From a bacterium (GTDB lineage: Bacteria > Bacteroidota > Bacteroidia > Cytophagales > Thermonemataceae): 7,755 bases of DNA. The DNA is taken from positions 1 to 7,755 of the forward strand of contig JANYGM010000381.1 of the NCBI GenBank assembly GCA_025362415.1, written 5' to 3'. Below the pieces are notes generated by a model. The model saw only the letters and a list, made by a program, of their open reading frames with translations. It did not search any database and was not told where the DNA came from. A program made the translations under genes and the position numbers. How positions within the stretch are numbered: the stretch's first letter is position 1; every line of letters starts with the position of its first letter. Of this stretch, positions 1 to 4,349 are shown piece after piece.

Positions 1-25
1 TGTTGGGTGTTTCCATTGGACAACA
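1..25. repeat. Degenerate palindromic repeat, possibly left end of a 139-bp MITE-like element
   Basis: The arms TGTTG (1-5) and CAACA (21-25) are complementary. The core GGTGTTTCCA (6-15) is the exact reverse complement of 122-131, the centre of the strong hairpin at 112-139. This is either a decayed second copy of that palindrome or the opposite terminal repeat of one element. It touches the window edge, so its true left limit cannot be seen. Confidence 0.4.
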
Positions 26-47
26 AATATAGCTTTTAAATACCAGT

Positions 48-90
48 TTTTGGAGAAAATAAAACGTAAAAATCATTATTTTCTCCAAAA
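48..90. repeat. Perfect 15-bp inverted repeat (hairpin) downstream of gldD
   Basis: Positions 48-62 pair perfectly with 76-90 around a 13-nt loop (63-75). The stem is flanked by T on its 5' side and A on its 3' side, the opposite of an intrinsic terminator, so I call it a repeat or structured site and not a terminator. It sits between two other palindromes in the 167-nt gap downstream of gldD. Confidence 0.6.
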
Positions 91-111
91 TGAAAAACCT
101 AAAAGCGCATT

Positions 112-139
112 TGTCGTCAGGTGGAAACACCTGACGACA
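112..139. repeat. 12-bp perfect hairpin with GAAA tetraloop
   Basis: Positions 112-123 (TGTCGTCAGGTG) pair without mismatch with 128-139, closing a 4-nt loop that reads GAAA on the plus strand and TTTC on the minus strand. It lies 28 nt past the gldD stop on that gene's transcript and could protect or end the mRNA, but no T-tract follows it on the minus strand. It looks like a dispersed intergenic palindrome of the REP or MITE kind. Whether other copies exist cannot be seen here. Confidence 0.6.
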
Positions 140-167
140 CAAGGAACCTTCTCTCACGAAAAATGTA

Positions 168-194
168 TTAAAGTCCCCTTTGGGGATTTAGGGG
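168..194 (-). repeat. Intergenic palindromic repeat overlapping the 3' end of gldD
   Basis: On the minus strand this reads CCCCTAAATCCCCAAAGG followed by GGACTTTAA, with a CCCC-AAA-GGGG core hairpin (175-185). From memory, this string occurs many times between genes in Flavobacterium and Cytophaga-type genomes; that recall is not checked here. It supplies the last eight codons and the stop of gldD. Confidence 0.5.
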
Positions 195-797
195 CTGTTT
201 GAATTTTGCAGTATTAAGCAAATGTACTACATCTTTCTTGATAAAATCTATTACAGGCGCAAGAGAGTCATTTTCACTTGCTGTTCTGAAATAAATAGCA
301 CCTCGTAAGAAATTTTTTGTAGAATCTGTTGTATAAAATTGTAGCTGACTTGGCACATCTCCACCAATCTCTAAAAGCCACGCAAACTGCCCTGCGGCAT
401 TTCTGGTGATACTTTCTTCTGCACCATCTGCTTTCTGAAAATGCTTTGACGCAAGCGTATGAGAGTCATTTATTAGCTCTGAAAGCATTTTTTGAGGATT
501 TTTGTTTGCTGCAAGATTTTTATAAGTTATTTGTACTTCTGCTCTATTAAACTGTGGATAAATAATATGTATCCAATAAGGCTCTGCAATGCGTGAGCTA
601 TCTTTTCTGATAATTGCATAATCAGAAAGCTCAAAAAAGTAGGGATAATTGCTGGGCAAAGGCTTGTATTTTGCGTCTGGCAAATCTATACGGTTAAATC
701 CTTTGGGTTTTGGGGAATATGTTTTTTCGTTAGAACAATTTGTGAGTAAAACTGTTGTCAAAATTACTGCTAAAAGCATTAAAAAAGATATTTTCAT
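168..797 (-). CDS. gldD: Gliding motility lipoprotein GldD
   Basis: GldD is an outer-membrane-associated lipoprotein needed for gliding in Flavobacterium johnsoniae, working with the Gld proteins linked to the type IX secretion system. The sequence matches the family: YSPKPKGFNRIDLP (residues 27-40), PYWIHIIYPQF (73-83) and FYTTDSTKNFLRGAIYF (154-170), then SLAPV (178-182). The 209-residue length is usual. I chose the ATG at 795-797 because it begins a classic lipoprotein signal (hydrophobic residues 3-18, lipobox L-T-N-C with Cys21). An in-frame ATG 19 codons earlier lies upstream of the likely promoter box at 843-850 and would bury the signal peptide. Asn just before the lipid-bearing Cys is unusual. 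The last eight residues (PLNPQRGL) come from an intergenic repeat. The next gene upstream on this strand is separated by a terminator, so gldD is probably transcribed alone. Confidence 0.92.
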   Translation of the reverse strand: MKISFLMLLAVILTTVLLTNCSNEKTYSPKPKGFNRIDLPDAKYKPLPSNYPYFFELSDYAIIRKDSSRIAEPYWIHIIYPQFNRAEVQITYKNLAANKNPQKMLSELINDSHTLASKHFQKADGAEESITRNAAGQFAWLLEIGGDVPSQLQFYTTDSTKNFLRGAIYFRTASENDSLAPVIDFIKKDVVHLLNTAKFKQPLNPQRGL

Positions 798-842
798 TAG
801 GTATTTTTTTGAATAAATAAAAAGCTCGCCAAAAGGCATTGA

Positions 843-850
843 CAAATATA
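843..850 (-). promoter_or_regulatory. Bacteroidota-type -7 box for gldD
   Basis: The minus strand reads TATATTTG, a full match to the TAnnTTTG consensus for the major sigma factor of this phylum. It would start transcription roughly 40 nt before the gldD ATG at 797. The nearest upstream TTG-type -33 element is only about 14 nt away, closer than usual, so the -33 part is weak. The box lies right after the terminator of the preceding gene. Confidence 0.5.
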
Positions 851-852
851 AC

Positions 853-884
853 AAAAAGTCCGTTCAAAATATATTTTGAACGGA
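853..884 (-). terminator. Intrinsic terminator of the AAA/PD-(D/E)XK gene
   Basis: Positions 859-884 form a perfect 26-nt palindrome (TCCGTTCAAAAT with its complement), followed on the minus strand by C and five Ts (857-853). It lies 20 nt past the stop codon at 904. On the plus strand four Ts follow (885-888), so it might act weakly both ways, but no plus-strand gene runs into it. Confidence 0.75.
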
Positions 885-903
885 TTTTAAGAATAAGTGT
901 GTT

Positions 904-2613
904 TTAAATTTCTTCCCAATGCAACTCATCTTTCACAAAAACTACGACTATTGCGTGTAAATCCTCTTTATCTTGTAAAAAAACATCTGTATTTCTATAA
1001 TTTTGCAGTTGAATGCTTGCGTCTGCTTTGACTTTTTCCAACTGATTTATTTCTTCTTTTTTGAGGTATTTTATTTCAAAAATGTACTGTGCGTGCTTGC
1101 TAGTGTTGTTTGAGCGTATATAAATCTCCAAATCAATATAGCCGCCTGTGCTTGTTTCTCTTTCTGTGGGGACGTAAAAAATCCTACCTTCAATGGCATA
1201 AAGAAGCATTATCATTTTGACATATTTCTCATCAAAACGCTGAAAATCTCTATTAGAAAGTGCTTTTAAATTACTTTCAACGAGTCTCAAATATGGCTCA
1301 ATATTACCTGCAGCCAAAGAACGCATTACGTTTTTTAGCTCTCTTTCTGGATACTGAAATTCATTTCTTTCTTTTAAAACATAGGCATAATATTGCCAAT
1401 AAAGCTCTCCAATGACATAATTAGGGATTTTGTAGATAGTGCCAAGATTAAATTCCCCTTCACGCTTGATGGTTAAATTCCCTAGATAATAGAGAAAATT
1501 CACAAATTCTATTTCTCCAAAAGGACGACTAAGGTCAAACTGATAAATTTGCTCCGACTGAATTTCATCTGTTTCCAAAATCTCTTTCAAAACTTCTAAA
1601 TTTGAATTAACATTTGCCATTTCAAACATTTGCTTTAACTTGCCATAATCAGGCATAATGTTAGGGTCAAGCATCTGACGTGGGTATTTTTGAGATTTTT
1701 TAAATTCATCTAAAAAATACAAAACCATATTTGAATTATAAATGGTTTTTTCTGTATTTATATTGAATTTATAGCCATTATACCAAAGTTTTAAGTCTTT
1801 CATAATGGTATTAAGGCGTGTTTTATCTTCCAAAACGAGTTCTAAAAGGGTTTTCACATTGTCCTCTGTAAATCCTGCAAGGTCGTTAAATTCTAGGCTA
1901 TGTGTAAGATGTTTGACAATATTAAAGCCACTTGTAAGGCTATCCAGCGTCATTGGCGACACTCCAGTAATGAAAAAACGCCCAACACTTCCATTTTCTG
2001 TCGCCACTTTTATACTTTCATAAAACTTGCGTACATAACCATCTTTTGAAACAGAATTTTTAAATTCTGTAAGATTTCTAATTAAAATTTCATTTGTAAA
2101 ATGGTCATATTCATCTATTAACAAGAAAATAGGGATAGTTTCATCTTTGTATCTCTGGAAAAATGAAGTCATCATTTTGGCAGGATTTTTTTGTGAAGTG
2201 ATTTCAGTTTGCTCTTCTTTACTCAAAAAATTATAAGATTTTAGGAAAGATTCCAATGTAAATTTGATATTTGACCAAAAACCATCTTCACTACTTTCAT
2301 TGGTATGTGTTTGAATAGCACTAAAATTAAATTTTAGCACACGAAAACTACTTGCTAAAGGTGTAGGATTTTGTCCTATGTAGGTTTTTGAGAAAATTTT
2401 GTCAAATTTATGTTTTTGCCTAAGGTCATAATAATATTCCAAAATAGAAACAAAAAAACTCTTCCCAATTCTGCGTGGACGCAAAAAAGAAACAAATTTT
2501 TCCTGATTTTCTAATAATTCAACAAAATGTGTTTTGTCTATAAAAACATAATCACCAGTCGTAACTTGTTCAGCATTACTGACACCATAAGGGAATTTTA
2601 CTTGATTTTTCAT
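904..2613 (-). CDS. AAA-ATPase-like / PD-(D/E)XK nuclease-like protein
   Basis: This belongs to the large Bacteroidota/Firmicutes family with an N-terminal AAA-ATPase-like domain (PF09820 type) and a C-terminal PD-(D/E)XK domain (PF08011 type, also DUF1703). The N-terminus has the usual family opening (FPYGVSN, then YVFIDKT at 22-28). The Walker A motif is RPRRIGKS (45-52) and Walker B is LLIDEYD (164-170). The C-terminal nuclease fold shows Asp494 in GGYIDLEI, then Glu513 and Lys515 in FEIKY, and a downstream Gln/Tyr motif (QLQNY, 535-539). The length of 569 residues is typical and the domains look intact. Family members occur in many copies per genome; their cellular role is not established and I do not assign one. 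A -7 box lies just 4 nt before the ATG at 2611-2613. It stands between the RNA gene to its right and gldD, on the same strand as both, but with its own promoter and terminator. Confidence 0.9.
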   Translation of the reverse strand: MKNQVKFPYGVSNAEQVTTGDYVFIDKTHFVELLENQEKFVSFLRPRRIGKSFFVSILEYYYDLRQKHKFDKIFSKTYIGQNPTPLASSFRVLKFNFSAIQTHTNESSEDGFWSNIKFTLESFLKSYNFLSKEEQTEITSQKNPAKMMTSFFQRYKDETIPIFLLIDEYDHFTNEILIRNLTEFKNSVSKDGYVRKFYESIKVATENGSVGRFFITGVSPMTLDSLTSGFNIVKHLTHSLEFNDLAGFTEDNVKTLLELVLEDKTRLNTIMKDLKLWYNGYKFNINTEKTIYNSNMVLYFLDEFKKSQKYPRQMLDPNIMPDYGKLKQMFEMANVNSNLEVLKEILETDEIQSEQIYQFDLSRPFGEIEFVNFLYYLGNLTIKREGEFNLGTIYKIPNYVIGELYWQYYAYVLKERNEFQYPERELKNVMRSLAAGNIEPYLRLVESNLKALSNRDFQRFDEKYVKMIMLLYAIEGRIFYVPTERETSTGGYIDLEIYIRSNNTSKHAQYIFEIKYLKKEEINQLEKVKADASIQLQNYRNTDVFLQDKEDLHAIVVVFVKDELHWEEI

Positions 2614-2617
2614 ACCA

Positions 2618-2625
2618 CAAAGATA
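2618..2625 (-). promoter_or_regulatory. -7 box directly at the start of the AAA/PD-(D/E)XK gene
   Basis: The minus strand reads TATCTTTG, a full TAnnTTTG match, and only four bases (TGGT) separate it from the ATG. Initiation 5-7 nt past the box would fall on or just inside the start codon, which implies a leaderless or nearly leaderless mRNA. No good TTG at the usual -33 distance is seen; that stretch is a T run. Confidence 0.45.
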
Positions 2626-2640
2626 CGGTTTTTTGGCAAT

Positions 2641-2700
2641 AAAAAAAGTGTTTGAAACCTACCTAAAAGTTATTTTTGGATAGATTTTAAACACTTTTTT
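2641..2700 (-). terminator. Terminator hairpin with T7 tract closing the RNA gene
   Basis: AAAAAAGTGTTT at 2642-2653 pairs with 2689-2700, and the interior continues as a nearly continuous stem (2655-2657 with 2685-2687, 2659-2661 with 2681-2683, 2663-2668 with 2674-2679) broken by two C-A mismatches and two G-U pairs. On the minus strand the stem runs straight into seven Ts (2647-2641). No protein gene feeds into it from the right on this strand, which suggests it ends the structured RNA at 2702-2926. Confidence 0.65.
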
Positions 2701-2701
2701 C

Positions 2702-2926
2702 TTCTTATTACTAACTCGCTTAGGATTAGCGGCAATCACTGTAAGCGGCTGGTTCACCAGGTACACCCATAGTAACTAGAAATTTGGCTACGCCTATTCA
2801 GAAATTTCTAGTCACTATGGGTGTACCTGGTGAAAAGAAGACGCTAAATAAAATTGGCGGCTAATGAAGTATGAAAAACTTTACTTCGGCTATGACGAAA
2901 CATCACAGGCTCAATGCTAATAAGAA
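2702..2926 (-). ncRNA. Candidate structured non-coding RNA, retron msr-msd-like layout
   Basis: Reading the minus strand from the promoter at 2929-2959, the predicted RNA starts near 2924. Its first bases TTCTTATTA (2926-2918) pair with TAATAAGAA at its 3' end (2710-2702). Next come GC, an 8-bp stem-loop with a UUU loop (2908-2890, two G-U pairs), a 6-bp stem-loop GAAGTA/TACTTC (2887-2866), a broken inner stem (2865-2853 with 2736-2725), and a 33-bp-arm hairpin (2834-2753) with one mismatch and a 16-nt loop. A 6-bp hairpin CGCTTA/TAAGCG (2747-2742, 2722-2717) precedes the closing strand, and the terminator follows at once. The order matches retron RNAs (a1, TTAGC, short stem-loops, long msd hairpin, a2), but no reverse transcriptase is in the window. 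A 6S-like regulatory RNA or a mobile-element remnant are alternatives. I do not recognise it as tmRNA, RNase P or SRP RNA. Confidence 0.5.
2753..2834. repeat. Long inverted repeat: 33-bp arms, one mismatch
   Basis: The outer 21 bp (2753-2773 with 2814-2834) are perfect. One A-C mismatch (2774/2813) follows, then 11 more perfect pairs (2775-2785 with 2802-2812). The loop (2786-2801) holds a small GGC-TAC-GCC hairpin. No T-tract flanks the stem on either strand, so it is not a terminator. It is the largest hairpin in the window and forms the apical arm of the candidate RNA. Confidence 0.85.
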
Positions 2927-2928
2927 CC

Positions 2929-2959
2929 CAAATATACAAAAAAGATTTTTATTACACAA
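2929..2959 (-). promoter_or_regulatory. Full Bacteroidota promoter driving the minus-strand RNA
   Basis: The minus strand carries TTG (2959-2957), a 20-nt spacer, and TATATTTG (2936-2929), which fits TTG-N17-23-TAnnTTTG. It is the only promoter in the window with both elements at correct spacing. Initiation near 2924-2922 falls inside the 5' strand of the RNA's closing stem. No minus-strand protein gene begins soon after it: the next is 300 nt away beyond a terminator and has its own -7 box. Confidence 0.6.
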
Positions 2960-3047
2960 TTTTTTTTATCACAAATTTCTATACCAAAAAGAAAATGAAT
3001 ATTTGAAAAAAATGTTAGAAAAATAACCAAAATTGCTTTATTTTTTT

Positions 3048-3055
3048 TAACTTTG
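3048..3055 (+). promoter_or_regulatory. -7 box for the plus-strand operon
   Basis: TAACTTTG fits TAnnTTTG. The expected start near 3060 would give a leader of about 85 nt before the ATG at 3148, containing the repeated leader element at 3084-3132. The nearest TTG (3033-3035) is only 12 nt upstream, shorter than usual. No other TAnnTTTG was found between here and 4327, so the four plus-strand genes may share this promoter. The stretch 2960-3047 otherwise holds only AT-rich sequence with no gene I can support. Confidence 0.4.
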
Positions 3056-3083
3056 AGAAAGTAATAGTTTTTATACGAGAGAA

Positions 3084-3132
3084 TTGGTACAACTATTGTG
3101 GAGATATTTGTGTCAAAACCTTAAAAACAATA
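3084..3132 (+). repeat. Leader repeat, copy A (diverged)
   Basis: This matches 3484-3532 at 39 of 49 positions with no gap, exactly 400 nt apart. A 7-bp stem (3084-3090 with 3110-3116, 19-nt loop) is kept in both copies: two G-U pairs here are A-U pairs in copy B. It ends in the AAAAACAATA string that also precedes the DUF4175 gene. It lies in the leader of the small membrane protein gene. Confidence 0.6.
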
Positions 3133-3147
3133 ATAATTGAAAAAATA

Positions 3148-3462
3148 ATGAAAATAATCATTCTCGCTCTTTTTTTACTCTTTTGGGGATTATATAATGT
3201 TTATTCTTTGGTACTAAACAAAACTAATCATACTGGTACAGATTTTATGTTTTTTGCAAAAGTAATTGTAGGAATTGCAATAGTGTTGTTGCTTGGTACT
3301 ATTTTGAAACCTAATTTATTTGGAAAAAATGATACTATTACCAAAATAATTTTTATCCTTTCGCTCTTGATAATGACTAACATTACTTATTTTAGCAAAT
3401 TTAATATTATGCTAGAATATAATGAATGGCAAAAGAGAGGAATGCCTAATAAGCCTTTTTAA
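3148..3462 (+). CDS. Small three-helix membrane protein, unknown function
   Basis: The 104-residue protein has three likely membrane helices (about 3-23, 33-53 and 64-83) and a short charged C-terminal tail (WQKRGMPNKPF). There is no cleavable lipobox and no catalytic motif I recognise. The hydrophobic pattern and the position after a promoter box and leader repeat support a real gene. The ATG at 3148 is the first start after that leader and no Shine-Dalgarno is evident, as usual in this phylum. It probably heads the operon ending in the DUF4175 gene, 103 nt before the next real gene. Its helices could make it an immunity-like or accessory membrane protein, but nothing in the sequence decides that. 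Confidence 0.65.
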   Translation: MKIIILALFLLFWGLYNVYSLVLNKTNHTGTDFMFFAKVIVGIAIVLLLGTILKPNLFGKNDTITKIIFILSLLIMTNITYFSKFNIMLEYNEWQKRGMPNKPF

Positions 3463-3483
3463 CAAAAAATTTCACAGAAAAAG

Positions 3484-3532
3484 TTGATACAGTTAGTGTG
3501 AAAATAGTTGTATCAAAACATCAAAAACAATA
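3484..3532 (+). repeat. Leader repeat, copy B (5' part)
   Basis: This is the partner of copy A at 3084-3132. The 7-bp stem here is TTGATAC (3484-3490) with GTATCAA (3510-3516), all Watson-Crick, around a 19-nt loop. Its right end merges with the 45-nt block (3515-3559) shared with the DUF4175 start, so copy B links the two families of copies and is probably the ancestral leader. Confidence 0.6.
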
Positions 3533-3559
3533 AAAAATGTCAAATTTAATAGAGCAACT
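3515..3559 (+). repeat. 45-bp direct repeat, left copy, at the cargo boundary
   Basis: Identical to 4304-4349 except for one A fewer in an A-run (six against seven). The block covers the end of the leader and ATG plus the next seven codons of the DUF4175 gene (MSNLIEQL). Identity stops sharply at 3560. It flanks the left side of the GNAT/56-residue module. Confidence 0.9.
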
Positions 3560-3569
3560 GGATTTATGA
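3537..3569 (+). pseudogene. Relic 5' end of the DUF4175 gene, now a 10-codon ORF
   Basis: The duplicated start encodes MSNLIEQL as in the intact gene at 4327, then departs to Asp-Leu and stops at TGA (3567-3569). The stop overlaps the ATG of the GNAT gene as ATGA (3566-3569), the classic arrangement for translational coupling. It is a truncated copy, not a functional DUF4175 gene, but it may serve as a leader peptide that brings ribosomes to the GNAT start. Confidence 0.75.
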
Positions 3570-4087
3570 AAAAAGCTAAGGAGATTGAACTTGATTTTGA
3601 AATTGATAAACTAACCAATTCTATTGAAAATGTGATTTCTGGAGATAGTTTTCAAACAGATATTTCTTTATTATCAAAAAATGAATTAAAATTGGTTAGT
3701 AAGAAAAATAATTGGGTTTTTAATTGGAAAGATGAGTTTAAACAACCAGAAAGAGATGTTTACAAACTTACAATTATCAATAATGCAAGTATTATTCAAG
3801 GTTTGGTGAGTTTGGAAGTAAAAGCAGACCACGTTTATATGCACTTAGTAGAAAATGCACCATTCAATAAAGGAAAAAATAAAGTTTATTTTGGTGTTGC
3901 TGGGAATCTTGTAGCTTTTGCTTGTAAACTTGCTTTCCAACGTGGACACGAAGGAAACGTATCTTTTATCTCAAAAACACAACTCATAGAACATTACGAA
4001 AAAACACTTGGAGCATTTCATTTTGGAGGACGACTAATGATAATTGAAACAAATGCAGCCCTAAAACTTATCAATAAATATTTTTAA
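3566..4087 (+). CDS. GNAT-like N-acetyltransferase, possible toxin or modifier
   Basis: The 173-residue protein reads as an atypical GNAT acetyltransferase. After a helical, charged N-terminus (1-60), strands run through VYKLTIINN (65-73), IIQGLVSLEV (76-85) and VYMHLVENAPFN (90-101). The acetyl-CoA-loop region is KVYFGVAGNLVAFACKLAFQRGHEGNVSF (106-134, with GVAGN in place of the usual Q/RxxGxG). A motif-B-like helix follows, HYEKTLGAFHFGGR (143-156). The assignment is from pattern recognition and is moderate. From memory, similar proteins are common in Bacteroidota next to a small protein like the one at 4100. GNAT toxins of type II systems acetylate aminoacyl-tRNA, but those pair with a ribbon-helix-helix antitoxin, which is not seen here. 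It begins in ATGA overlap with the relic ORF and lies between the two 45-bp repeats. Confidence 0.75.
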   Translation: MKKAKEIELDFEIDKLTNSIENVISGDSFQTDISLLSKNELKLVSKKNNWVFNWKDEFKQPERDVYKLTIINNASIIQGLVSLEVKADHVYMHLVENAPFNKGKNKVYFGVAGNLVAFACKLAFQRGHEGNVSFISKTQLIEHYEKTLGAFHFGGRLMIIETNAALKLINKYF

Positions 4088-4099
4088 CAAATAATTATA

Positions 4100-4270
4100 A
4101 TGAAAACTAAACAAATAAACCTAGACGTTGATTATATTGGTGGACAAGAGCCACTTACAAAAGAAGAAGAAACACAATTAAGTACGTTTTTTAAGGAACG
4201 TAAACTTGCTAGTAAGGCAAAAACAAAAAAGCAAATAACAACCAAAAAACGAGATTTTGCAACTGTTTAA
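4100..4270 (+). CDS. Small charged protein paired with the GNAT gene
   Basis: This 56-residue ORF starts 12 nt after the GNAT stop. It begins MKTKQINLDVDYIGGQ, continues with PLTKEEETQLSTFFKER (18-34, probably a helix), and ends in a Lys-rich tail (KAKTKKQITTKKR, 39-51). No enzymatic motif or membrane segment is present. Support for a real gene comes from the tight spacing, a clean ATG and stop, amphipathic composition, and my recall of similar IGGQ-PLTxEEE small proteins beside GNAT-like genes in this phylum. A partner, antitoxin or adaptor role for the acetyltransferase is inference. The basic tail could bind nucleic acid. Its start (TKQINLDVDYI) loosely echoes the start of its neighbour (AKEIELDFEID). 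Confidence 0.75.
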   Translation: MKTKQINLDVDYIGGQEPLTKEEETQLSTFFKERKLASKAKTKKQITTKKRDFATV

Positions 4271-4303
4271 GTTCTTTATAATCACAGATTTTAAGAAATT
4301 AGA

Positions 4304-4349
4304 AAAACATCAAAAACAATAAAAAAATGTCAAATTTAATAGAGCAACT
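4304..4349 (+). repeat. 45-bp direct repeat, right copy, at the intact DUF4175 start
   Basis: The right-hand copy of 3515-3559, 46 nt long because of one extra A in the run before the ATG. It contains the real DUF4175 start at 4327. The two copies lie 789 nt apart and bracket the GNAT/56-residue pair like a long target duplication or a pair of attachment sites. Confidence 0.9.

Noticed and set aside
48..90. Hairpin as gldD terminator
   Set aside because: The stem has Ts before it and As after it on both strands' reading, with no T-tract after the stem, so it does not fit an intrinsic terminator.
798..854. Longer GldD start 19 codons upstream
   Set aside because: It would place charged and polar residues ahead of the lipoprotein signal, and its ATG lies upstream of the likely -7 box at 843-850.
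1805..2023. Plus-strand 72-codon open frame
   Set aside because: It lies wholly inside the AAA/PD-(D/E)XK gene on the opposite strand and has no recognisable features; it is a shadow.
2641..2926. Complete retron defence system
   Set aside because: Only the RNA-like part is present. No frame in the window has reverse-transcriptase motifs, so the retron reading is kept only as a hypothesis for the RNA.
3084..4349. CRISPR-like array from the repeated leader copies
   Set aside because: There are only three copies, spaced hundreds of bases apart with genes between, of unequal extent and without cas genes.
3515..4349. Classical insertion sequence between the direct repeats
   Set aside because: There is no transposase or integrase frame and no clear terminal inverted repeats, and the 45-bp duplication is too long for an ordinary target duplication.
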